From positions 1 to 5,851 of the forward strand of contig JAEXPO010000307.1 of assembly GCA_023446675.1 (NCBI GenBank): a stretch of 5,851 nucleotides of DNA, given 5' to 3'. Under the pieces are notes generated by a model. The model was not told the origin of the DNA, ran no database searches, and saw only the letters and a list, made by a program, of their open reading frames with translations. Position 1 is the stretch's first letter. Each line of letters starts with the position of its first letter. The position numbers and the translations under genes were made by a program. This DNA is from Bacillota bacterium (GTDB lineage: Bacteria; Bacillota; Clostridia; DSM-8532). Below are positions 1-5,851 of this stretch, piece by piece.

Positions 1-23
1 TTAGTATAGGAGGCGCGGTTTAA
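1..23 (+). CDS. 3' end of an upstream gene, possibly flgC (partial)
   Basis: The frame starting at base 3 reads S-I-G-G-A-V and then TAA at 21-23. This stop shares one base with the fliE ATG, giving a TAATG junction. FlgC proteins often end in a short stretch of the type A-L-x-I-G, and flgB-flgC commonly precede fliE in Firmicutes, so a flgC tail is plausible. The two other frames have TAG stops at 2-4 and 7-9, so the upstream gene could instead end there, just before the fliE ribosome site. Only six codons are visible, so the identity is an inference from gene order. Confidence 0.35.
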
Positions 24-325
24 TGGCAATCGATTCAATTAATGCGGTCGCTTCATCAATTCAGGGTCTATCAGCTTTAAATAAAGAGACATCGGATGCA
101 TCCGGAGTATCCTTTAAACAGCTATTGACAGATGCCCTCAATGATATAAGCGCTCTTGAGCAGGAATCCAATAAACTAACCGAAGATTTTATTGCAGGCA
201 AGACCGACAACATTGCATCGGTTCTTATTGCCGGTGAAAAAGCGTCAATTTCCCTTTCCTTTGTTATGGAAATTCGCAATAAAATAATGGAATCTTATCA
301 GGAAATTATGCGTATGCAGGTCTAA
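23..325 (+). CDS. fliE: Flagellar hook-basal body complex protein FliE
   Basis: FliE is a small basal-body protein that links the FliF MS ring to the proximal rod and is among the first substrates of the flagellar export apparatus. The 100-residue product has the usual family length. A variable N-terminus is followed by a helical segment at about residues 31-42 beginning FKQLL. The conserved C-terminal helix spans about residues 60-100, with G-E-K-A-S at 71-75, R-N-K at 85-87 and the ending S-Y-Q-E-I-M-R-M-Q-V, typical of FliE. There is no signal peptide, as expected for a type III export substrate. The ATG at 23 follows AGGAGG at 8-13 with a spacing of 9 bases. It precedes fliF, its binding partner. 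No defect is seen. Confidence 0.97.
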   Translation: MAIDSINAVASSIQGLSALNKETSDASGVSFKQLLTDALNDISALEQESNKLTEDFIAGKTDNIASVLIAGEKASISLSFVMEIRNKIMESYQEIMRMQV

Positions 326-413
326 CAGACTGGGAGGCAGACGCAATACGGCACGGAGGCTGTTGAATAGGTTGAGTATGTGAAGAACAAGAAGCTGCAC
401 AGGGCTTTTACTG

Positions 414-419
414 AGGAGG
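414..419 (+). promoter_or_regulatory. Ribosome binding site that sets the fliF start at 428
   Basis: AGGAGG lies 8 bases before the ATG at 428. The longest open frame begins at GTG 380, but the nearest strong match before it is GGAGG at 355-359, about 20 bases away, which is too far. The ATG at 428 is therefore the better start. Confidence 0.85.
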
Positions 420-427
420 AAAGAACC

Positions 428-2023
428 ATGCCGGACGGGCTTAAAAGATTGGGAGAAAAGATAGCCGGTTTTTGGAAGCCATTGGAAAAAGGACAAAAGA
501 CAAGAATCATTGCTTCAGCGGCCATTCTGGTGCTTGCAATAATTATTACTTTGGTTCTTTCGTTAAGAGTGGAGTATGTTCCTCTTTTCGATACAACGGA
601 AGAGGTTAGCCTACAGCCAGTCGTGAGTTACCTTGATGAAAACAATATTAAGTACAAAAAAGGAACAAATCAGGTCTTTGTTGACAGCAGAAAAAAGTCA
701 GACATTGAGTTTGATTTAACAACACAGGCCATCGTCTCACCCAACGTTACCTTTTCCGAAACCTGGTCTCAGCTTTCTCTTACTTCAACCGAAGCAGATA
801 AAGCTCAGCTATGGAAGGATTATCTTACAAAGGATCTGGTTTATAAGCTCAAGAAATTTGAAAATGTAGAAAATGCTGAGGTTCAGTATAGCAAGCCTGA
901 ACAAACCTATTGGACTAAAGCGACCGAGGAGGCAGTACAGGGCAGCGCCTTTGTTATGCTGAAGACCAAATCCACCCTTGCAAACTCTCAAATCAAAGCA
1001 GCAATGAATGTGGTGGCCGCCTCATTGGGCGTTCCAGCCGAAAATATAACTCTTGTGGATCAAAACCTTAATCCTCTTTCAGATCTTGTTAATCAGCCCG
1101 CAGTTGAGAAGGCTGTGTCTCAGGACGAAATTCGCAAACAGCGAACTCTTGAAATGGAGAGAAAGGTTTACGATCTCTTCAAGGTGGGGCAGGTAGCTAA
1201 TGCCAATTTCGATTACATAAGTCCTGCGGCCAATCTCTTTCTTGATTTCGATACTCAAAAAAGTGTTTCCACAACCTATACGGCTCCTGACGAAAGAGGC
1301 GAGGGCTTTGTAAAAAACAGCGAATCCGCATCTGAAAGCTTGGTTAACGGGGATGCGGGAGATATTCCGGGAACGGATACAAACCCGGAGCTTGCACCCT
1401 CCTATCAGGTGACTGAGGATGGCAACGCTACCTATAACAGTGATTCCTTAAAACAGGAACGCATTTTTAATCAGACCGATTCTGAAACGGAGAAAGCTGT
1501 GGGTAATGTTATCTCCGACAAATCCACTTTCTCTATCGTCCTTTGGTACGGAAAGAATGTTGCCTCCGACGAAGGCTTGACCACTGATTTTCTAAATGGT
1601 GTGCGTCAGTCCGTCAGTACGGCGACTGGTATTCCTTCTTCCAATATTACCGTCAGCATACAAAAAATAATGGCTGAAGAGCCTGAACAGACTACACTTA
1701 CAGACACCCTGGCACAATTCTTTGAACAGTTCGGCTTTTATGTCATTATGCTAATATTGCTTCTCGTAATGGTTTTAGCAGCTATGCCAAGAAGAAAATC
1801 CCCACAGCCCAGACGCGCAGGTGAAACCGCTGTGGAAACTGCGGCAGCAGAGGCGGCAGCTGCTCGTGCGATGGCCATAAATTTACCTTCTGAACCGCCG
1901 TTGCCGGAAATCAACATTCAGGAGCAGTCCGAACTTAAAAAGCAAATCGAAAAATTTGTTCAGCAGAACCCCGATGCTGTTGCTCAGCTTTTAAGAAATT
2001 GGCTGGCAGATGATTGGGAATAG
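428..2023 (+). CDS. fliF: Flagellar MS-ring protein FliF
   Basis: FliF builds the MS ring in the cytoplasmic membrane, the base on which the rod, the FliG rotor ring and the export gate assemble. The product is 531 residues from ATG 428, a normal FliF length. A basic N-terminal cytoplasmic segment (1-25) contains FWKPLEKGQK and leads into a first membrane helix at about 26-46. The YscJ/FliF ring-building domains follow at about 50-220. A second periplasmic region (about 225-420) includes the low-complexity, Gly/Ser/Asp-rich section at 290-330 that is usual for the family. The second membrane helix lies at about 436-453, then R-R-K and an Ala-rich cytoplasmic linker (469-483). The tail at about 498-531, ending N-W-L-A-D-D-W-E, is the expected FliG-binding helix. 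The frame could extend upstream to GTG 380, adding 16 charged residues, but that start lacks a well-placed ribosome site. A gap of 102 bases separates it from fliE; fliG follows after 38 bases. Confidence 0.97.
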   Translation: MPDGLKRLGEKIAGFWKPLEKGQKTRIIASAAILVLAIIITLVLSLRVEYVPLFDTTEEVSLQPVVSYLDENNIKYKKGTNQVFVDSRKKSDIEFDLTTQAIVSPNVTFSETWSQLSLTSTEADKAQLWKDYLTKDLVYKLKKFENVENAEVQYSKPEQTYWTKATEEAVQGSAFVMLKTKSTLANSQIKAAMNVVAASLGVPAENITLVDQNLNPLSDLVNQPAVEKAVSQDEIRKQRTLEMERKVYDLFKVGQVANANFDYISPAANLFLDFDTQKSVSTTYTAPDERGEGFVKNSESASESLVNGDAGDIPGTDTNPELAPSYQVTEDGNATYNSDSLKQERIFNQTDSETEKAVGNVISDKSTFSIVLWYGKNVASDEGLTTDFLNGVRQSVSTATGIPSSNITVSIQKIMAEEPEQTTLTDTLAQFFEQFGFYVIMLILLLVMVLAAMPRRKSPQPRRAGETAVETAAAEAAAARAMAINLPSEPPLPEINIQEQSELKKQIEKFVQQNPDAVAQLLRNWLADDWE

Positions 2024-2061
2024 TTCGGCAAACACAGCACAAAATGGAGGCGGCTTGAAAT

Positions 2062-3084
2062 ATGGCGGCAAAAGTTGATACCATGCGTGATATGACCGGC
2101 AGGGAAAAAGCGGCGATGCTGCTTATTTCACTCGGCCCTGAGCGTTCAGCTCAAATATTCAAGCATCTGAAGGAAGAAGAAATTGAACAGCTAACCCTTG
2201 AAATCGCGAATATCCGTACTGTTTCTCCTTCTGAAAGGGAAAAGGTTCTAAGCGAGTTTTATGAAATATGCCTTGCTCAGCAGTACATAACCGAGGGTGG
2301 TATCGGCTACGCTAAGGATATTCTGGAAAAAGCCATGGGTGCTGAAAAGACCATGGAGATTATCAATAAGCTAACGGTTTCTCTGCAGGTGAGGCCTTTT
2401 GACTTCGTGCGAAAGGCCGATCCTTCCCAAATATTGAATTTTATTCAAAATGAGCACCCTCAGACAATTGCCTTAATCCTTGCCTATCTTAAGCCGTCAC
2501 AGGCAGCAACGGTACTTTCATCTCTTCCTCAGGACAAGCAAGCGGATGTTGCAAGGCGAATTGCCACCATGGACAGAACCTCTCCTGAAATTATTAAGGA
2601 AGTGGAGCGTGTTCTGGAGAAGAAGATCTCCTCCATGGTTACCGAAGACTTTACGGCAGTGGGCGGCATTCAGGCTATTGTGGATGTTATTAACTCCGTG
2701 GACAGAGGCACTGAAAAGTATATTATGGATACACTTGAAATCGAAGATACGGATCTTGCCGAAGAAATTCGTAAGAGAATGTTTGTGTTCGAAGATATTC
2801 TTTCTCTTGATAATAAGGCCATTCAGCGCTTCCTCAGGGAAGTGGACAATGCCCAGCTTGCTCTTGCGTTAAAGGGCTCCACTGACGAGGTTCAGACCCT
2901 TATATTCAATAACATGTCTAAGCGTCTTGTTGAGACCCTCAAAGAGGATCTGGAATACATGGGTCCTGTACGCTTGAAGGACGTGGAAGAGGCACAGCAG
3001 AAGATTGTTAACGTTATCCGAAAGCTGGAGGATGCCGGAGAAATTATAATTTCACGTGGCGGAGGCGACGAAATCGTTGTATAG
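2062..3084 (+). CDS. fliG: Flagellar motor switch protein FliG
   Basis: FliG forms the upper part of the C-ring on the cytoplasmic face of FliF. It interacts with the stator to generate torque and with FliM to switch direction. The product is 340 residues, the usual length. The N-terminal FliF-binding domain covers about 1-100. The middle domain has the E-H-P-Q motif at 131-134, the Gly-Gly hinge lies at 201-202, and M-F-V-F is at 240-243. Aligned by eye to E. coli FliG from memory, the five torque-related charged positions (K264, R281, D288, D289, R297) correspond to K271, R288, E295, D296 and R304, so all five charges are kept, with one Asp to Glu change. G-P-V-R at 301-304 is also typical. 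GGAGG at 2046-2050 lies 11 bases before the ATG. The last 8 bases overlap the probable fliH start. Confidence 0.98.
   Translation: MAAKVDTMRDMTGREKAAMLLISLGPERSAQIFKHLKEEEIEQLTLEIANIRTVSPSEREKVLSEFYEICLAQQYITEGGIGYAKDILEKAMGAEKTMEIINKLTVSLQVRPFDFVRKADPSQILNFIQNEHPQTIALILAYLKPSQAATVLSSLPQDKQADVARRIATMDRTSPEIIKEVERVLEKKISSMVTEDFTAVGGIQAIVDVINSVDRGTEKYIMDTLEIEDTDLAEEIRKRMFVFEDILSLDNKAIQRFLREVDNAQLALALKGSTDEVQTLIFNNMSKRLVETLKEDLEYMGPVRLKDVEEAQQKIVNVIRKLEDAGEIIISRGGGDEIVV
3061..3065 (+). promoter_or_regulatory. Ribosome binding site supporting a TTG start for fliH
   Basis: GGAGG inside the last codons of fliG lies 11 bases before TTG 3077, the same spacing as GGAGG to ATG at fliG. The surrounding bases resemble the fliG leader: both read GGAGGCG and then contain GAAAT. 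The alternative GTG at 3056 has only a weak GGAG about 15 bases upstream, and the ATG at 3129 has no recognisable site. Confidence 0.6.
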
Positions 3085-3877
3085 TAACGCTTACGGCTAT
3101 AACATCTATAAACGCGGCCAAATTAATATGGGTAATCCTTATGAAGTTAAGCACCCTGCTAATGAGGCTGCCAAAAAAGAGCTTGCTTCCGCACAGGAGG
3201 AAGGTGCGGCAGGATCTGAATTTGAGCTTATTGATTTTAAGAGTGCCCAGTATATAGAAAAAGCCCGTGAAGAAGCAAGGAGTGAAGCCAGGCTTATTCT
3301 TGAGGAAGCCGAGCTTGAGGCTCAGCGCTATATGGACGAGGCTTATGCCAAAGCGCTTCAGGAAGCTGAGAGCCTGGCCCAAAAGGCCAGCGAGGAAGGC
3401 TTTGCCCATGGAGAGGAAATGGCAAGGCAGCAATATCAGGAAATTCTTGAAGAGGCAGAAAGCTATAAGGAACGCTGCAAATCGGAGTATGAGGCTACCC
3501 TGGCTGCTATGGAAAAGGATATATTGTCTCTTGTGACGGAAATAGCAGGCAAAGTTATCGGACATATGGTTCAAAACCATGAGGAAACCATTGTCGGCAT
3601 TGTTTCCGAAACCCTGAATGCGTCTACTGAGCTTGAGCATGTGGTAATCAAGGTTTCCTCTGAGGATTACGCCTACCTGTCGAGCCATGAGGGAGATATT
3701 CGGGCCAGAGTGAGAGATCTGAATCAGTTGGAGATAAAACAGGACAGTACGCTTGAAAAAGGCTCCTGTGTCATTGATACCGGAATAGGAATAATGGATG
3801 GCAGTGCATCTACCCGGCTTGCTCTCATTAAGGAAGCCTTTTTTGAAGTGCTGGGTGAAAAGGATCAACATGGATAA
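3077..3877 (+). CDS. fliH: Flagellar export apparatus protein FliH, probable TTG start
   Basis: FliH binds the FliI ATPase, restrains its activity and tethers it to the C-ring and export gate. From TTG 3077 the product is 266 residues, within the family range. A short N-terminal motif (about 1-25, with Y-K-R-G-Q-I-N-M-G-N-P) resembles the conserved FliH start. A long Glu/Ala-rich helical, probably coiled-coil stretch follows at about 55-150. It contains one short G-x-x-x-G unit (G108 to G112), fewer than the runs of such units in many FliH proteins. The C-terminal domain (about 150-260), with L-E-K-G-S-C-V-I-D-T at 226-235, resembles the FliH/V-ATPase E-subunit fold. Placement between fliG and fliI agrees. 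The gene overlaps fliG and fliI by 8 bases each, suggesting translational coupling. Other possible starts are GTG 3056 and ATG 3129; the family assignment does not depend on the choice. Confidence 0.9.
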   Translation: MYSNAYGYNIYKRGQINMGNPYEVKHPANEAAKKELASAQEEGAAGSEFELIDFKSAQYIEKAREEARSEARLILEEAELEAQRYMDEAYAKALQEAESLAQKASEEGFAHGEEMARQQYQEILEEAESYKERCKSEYEATLAAMEKDILSLVTEIAGKVIGHMVQNHEETIVGIVSETLNASTELEHVVIKVSSEDYAYLSSHEGDIRARVRDLNQLEIKQDSTLEKGSCVIDTGIGIMDGSASTRLALIKEAFFEVLGEKDQHG

Positions 3878-5183
3878 CGCACTTTCATTTTCTAAATATC
3901 TGAATATACTTGAATCCCGCCATTTTGTCCGCTGTATTGGCAAGGTTACGAAAGTGGTGGGTCTTACTATTGAATCGGAAGGCCCTCAGACTCATGTGGG
4001 AGCCTTATGTTATGTAAGGGCAAGGCAGGGAAAGCCCGTACTGGCTGAGGTGGTAGGCTTCAGGGATAAGCGGGTATTGCTTATGCCCATCGGCGATATG
4101 AACGGGATAGGACCGGGAAGTCTGGTAACCGCCGCGGACAGGGAGCTTGAAGTAGGGGTCGGAGAAAGCCTTTTAGGCCGCGTATTGGACGGCCTTGGCC
4201 GTCCGATGGATGATAAGGGGCCAGTCCGTGTACAGGCCTATTACCCAGTGAGCAGTATGCCCCCAAACCCCATGACCAGGCCCAGAATACAGCAAATTCT
4301 TCCCCTGGGGGTTAAGTGCATTGACGGACTGCTTACCGTAGGCAAAGGCCAGCGTATGGGAATCTTTGCAGGCAGCGGGGTAGGCAAAAGTACCCTCATG
4401 GGAATGATAGCGCGGAATACCAAGGCAGATATTAATGTTATTGCTCTCATCGGCGAGCGTGGCCGCGAGGTTCGGGATTTTCTGGAGCGGGATTTGGGTG
4501 AGGAAGGCCTTAAACGCTCAGTCGTGGTTATTGCCACCTCCGATCAGCCTGCGCTGGTCCGCCTTAAGGGAGCTCAGGTAGCCACGGCTATAGCCGAGTA
4601 CTTCAGGGACTCAGGCAAGGATGTGCTTCTTTTGATGGATTCCCTTACCCGTTTTTCCATGGCCCAGAGAGAAGTCGGTCTGGCCATAGGCGAGCCTCCG
4701 GTAACAAGAGGCTACACCCCTTCCGTCTATGCGCTTTTGCCCAAGCTTTTGGAGCGCTCGGGAACATCCTCCAAAGGATCAATTACCGGCCTGTACTCGG
4801 TCCTGGTGGACGGTGACGACATGAATGAGCCCATTACAGATACGGCCCGGGGCATTCTGGATGGACATATTGTTTTATCGAGATCCCTTGCCCACAGAGG
4901 ACATTATCCGTCCATTGACGTATTGGCCAGTATAAGCCGTGTTATGAGCGATATAGCGGATAAGGAGCATAAGTCGGTTGCAGCCGAGCTAAGACATAAT
5001 CTTGCGGTCTATAAGGACGCGGAGGATTTAATTAATGTTGGCGCTTATGTGAAGGGCAGCAATGCTGAAATTGATAGAGCAATGACACTTTATTCCAAAT
5101 TGAATGCTTTTTTGATTCAACCCACAGAGCAACGGGTAAATTTTACAAATACCATTGAGCTGCTTAAAGAGGCAGTAAGTTAA
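3870..5183 (+). CDS. fliI: Flagellum-specific ATPase FliI
   Basis: FliI is the hexameric ATPase of the flagellar type III export apparatus, related to the F1-ATPase beta subunit; it helps unload and unfold export substrates. From ATG 3870 the product is 437 residues, close to other Firmicute FliI proteins. The N-terminal beta-barrel region (about 20-95) has G-K-V-T-K-V-V-G-L. The Walker A motif G-S-G-V-G-K-S-T is at 168-175. G-E-R-G-R-E-V at 195-201 carries the presumed catalytic Glu196. Walker B, D-V-L-L-L-M-D, is at 251-257. The signature S-R-S-L-A-H-R-G-H-Y-P lies at 337-347, and R357 in S-I-S-R is the probable arginine finger. AAAAGGA at 3858-3864 lies 5 bases before the ATG. The frame is open back to 3798, but that start lies deep inside fliH. 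The first 8 bases overlap the end of fliH. No key residue is missing. Confidence 0.98.
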   Translation: MDNALSFSKYLNILESRHFVRCIGKVTKVVGLTIESEGPQTHVGALCYVRARQGKPVLAEVVGFRDKRVLLMPIGDMNGIGPGSLVTAADRELEVGVGESLLGRVLDGLGRPMDDKGPVRVQAYYPVSSMPPNPMTRPRIQQILPLGVKCIDGLLTVGKGQRMGIFAGSGVGKSTLMGMIARNTKADINVIALIGERGREVRDFLERDLGEEGLKRSVVVIATSDQPALVRLKGAQVATAIAEYFRDSGKDVLLLMDSLTRFSMAQREVGLAIGEPPVTRGYTPSVYALLPKLLERSGTSSKGSITGLYSVLVDGDDMNEPITDTARGILDGHIVLSRSLAHRGHYPSIDVLASISRVMSDIADKEHKSVAAELRHNLAVYKDAEDLINVGAYVKGSNAEIDRAMTLYSKLNAFLIQPTEQRVNFTNTIELLKEAVS

Positions 5184-5194
5184 AGGGGGCAGGC

Positions 5195-5644
5195 ATGGCA
5201 ACGTTCAAGTTCAGACTTCAAACCTCGCTTAACTTAAAAGAACAGTTTGAGAAGAATGCTAAAAATGACCTTGGAACAGCCGTTATGCGCCTGGAAGAGG
5301 AAAAATCTGCTTTACTTATTAAAAAGGCAGCGGCCGAGGACGGCTTGAAAAAGCTTCGGGGCGCTTGCTGCGGAAAGATTGTTCAATACCGCATTGCAGA
5401 GCTTAAAGGTTTTCTGGAGCTCTTGGAATCAGAGCGTATCAGACAGGAAGCCTGCGTTAAGCAGTGCGAGGAAAATGTCGATAAATGTAGGGAAAGACTG
5501 ATCGTTTGCATGAGGGAGAGAAAGGTTTTAGAGAACCTCAGGGAAAAAGATTTTCTCGAGTTTAAAACCGAAGAAGAGCGCAAGGAACAGCAGCGTGTGG
5601 ACGAGTTGGTCAGTTATAAGCAAGCAGTGGGCACAAAACTATAA
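5195..5644 (+). CDS. fliJ: Flagellar export protein FliJ
   Basis: FliJ is the central-stalk subunit of the FliHIJ complex, comparable to the gamma subunit of F1-ATPase; it also contacts FlhA and helps cycle export chaperones. The 149-residue product has the typical length and is almost wholly charged and helical. It opens with the family signature F-K-F-R-L-Q (4-9). It is predicted to form two long helices as a coiled coil, with the G-A-C-C-G stretch (56-60) a possible break. It is unusually cysteine-rich, with six cysteines at 58, 59, 87, 91, 98 and 105. A G-rich ribosome site (AAGGGGG, ending at 5189) lies 5 bases before the ATG, and the gap from fliI is 11 bases. FliJ sequences diverge strongly, so the call rests on the N-terminal signature, length, helical character and position after fliI. 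Confidence 0.93.
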   Translation: MATFKFRLQTSLNLKEQFEKNAKNDLGTAVMRLEEEKSALLIKKAAAEDGLKKLRGACCGKIVQYRIAELKGFLELLESERIRQEACVKQCEENVDKCRERLIVCMRERKVLENLREKDFLEFKTEEERKEQQRVDELVSYKQAVGTKL

Positions 5645-5645
5645 A

Positions 5646-5674
5646 CCGGTTCTCTTCAAGCTTCATTTAACCGG
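5646..5674. repeat. Short inverted repeat in the fliJ downstream gap
   Basis: CCGGTT at 5646-5651 is the exact reverse complement of AACCGG at 5669-5674, with a 17-base spacer. The first arm also lies inside the palindrome AACCGGTT (5644-5651). A transcript could form a 6-base-pair stem directly after the fliJ stop. No T-run follows, so it does not look like a Rho-independent terminator. A chance match is quite possible at this length. Confidence 0.3.
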
Positions 5675-5717
5675 CTATGAGGCCCATGTATTTTAACGAT
5701 TCCCAAGGGAGATTGAA

Positions 5718-5851
5718 ATGGCAAAAGCAACACTTGATGAAAAGGTCGTCCCAATCGCTAAAGTACCAAATGCGGAAAGTACCCCGGAAGGGGGAAGCCT
5801 TGGACCCGTTAAGGGGATAATTCTCATTGTATCCGCCTGTCTTATTAGTAT
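5718..5851 (+). CDS. N-terminus of a membrane-anchored protein in the ylxF/motE position (partial)
   Basis: An open frame starts at ATG 5718, with GGGAG at 5707-5711 giving a spacing of 6 bases, and runs off the window end after 44 complete codons. The visible part is a polar N-terminus (about 1-32, starting M-A-K-A-T-L-D-E-K) followed by the beginning of a hydrophobic helix (G-I-I-L-I-V-S-A-C-L-I-S). This suggests a single-pass protein with a short cytoplasmic N-terminus. In Bacillus and many Clostridia the gene after fliJ is ylxF, a MotE-like protein with an N-terminal membrane helix and a coiled coil, usually followed by fliK. The position and topology fit that, but too little sequence is visible to name it from its own residues. 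Confidence 0.75.
   Translation, partial: MAKATLDEKVVPIAKVPNAESTPEGGSLGPVKGIILIVSACLIS

Noticed and set aside
380..427. N-terminal extension of fliF by 16 residues from GTG 380
   Set aside because: The extension is a highly charged stretch unlike FliF N-termini and lacks a well-spaced ribosome site, while ATG 428 has AGGAGG 8 bases upstream.
2480..2872. 130-codon plus-strand frame inside fliG
   Set aside because: It lies wholly within the conserved FliG middle and C-terminal domains in another frame, and its product is Trp/Arg/Leu-rich with no family resemblance.
3798..3869. N-terminal extension of fliI by 24 residues
   Set aside because: It would overlap fliH by 80 bases. The ATG at 3870 has its own ribosome site and gives the normal FliI length.
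3044..3943. Long open frame on the minus strand (299 codons) opposite fliH
   Set aside because: FliH is very rich in Glu and Ala codons, whose complements rarely make stops, so a long open antisense frame is expected. The translation shows no recognisable domain, and it lies opposite a confidently assigned gene.
4241..4537. Minus-strand open frame opposite the FliI nucleotide-binding core
   Set aside because: It is a shadow of the conserved fliI frame, with a low-complexity Arg/Ser/Pro-rich translation and no supporting context.
1..5851. TTAGTAT at both the first and last seven bases of the window, suggesting a circular or duplicated junction
   Set aside because: Seven bases is too short to mean an assembly overlap or repeat. 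The window starts before fliE and ends inside another gene, consistent with an arbitrary cut.

Overview
This window is a stretch of flagellar basal-body and export-apparatus operon on the + strand, most likely from a member of the Clostridia (Firmicutes). The gene order fliE-fliF-fliG-fliH-fliI-fliJ followed by a small membrane-anchored protein matches the fla/che operon layout of Gram-positive bacteria. Strong GGAGG-type ribosome sites, tight gene packing and a moderate A+T content fit the same group. The exact genus cannot be read from the sequence.

Layout. Bases 1-23 probably hold the last codons of an upstream gene, plausibly flgC, ending in a TAATG overlap with fliE. Then come fliE (23-325), fliF (428-2023), fliG (2062-3084), fliH (3077-3877, probable TTG start inside the end of fliG), fliI (3870-5183) and fliJ (5195-5644). 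After a 73-base gap lies the start of a gene cut by the window edge (5718-5851), which sits in the ylxF/motE position. No stretch longer than about 100 bases lacks a gene. I see no tRNA, rRNA, mobile element, CRISPR array, convincing internal promoter or Rho-independent terminator, so the block is probably one polycistronic message started upstream of the window.

How the genes work together. FliF forms the MS ring in the membrane. FliE joins it to the rod. FliG sits on the cytoplasmic face of FliF and receives torque from the stator. FliH, FliI and FliJ form the soluble ATPase complex of the flagellar type III secretion system: FliI is the ATPase, FliH its regulator and peripheral stalk, FliJ its central stalk. 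All six proteins look full length and carry their family hallmarks, so this locus looks functional.

Nothing here looks like a new biological system. Points worth a second look are the probable TTG start of fliH, the internal fliF start well downstream of the longest reading frame, a heptad-spaced row of cysteines in FliJ, and the 8-base overlaps coupling fliG-fliH-fliI.
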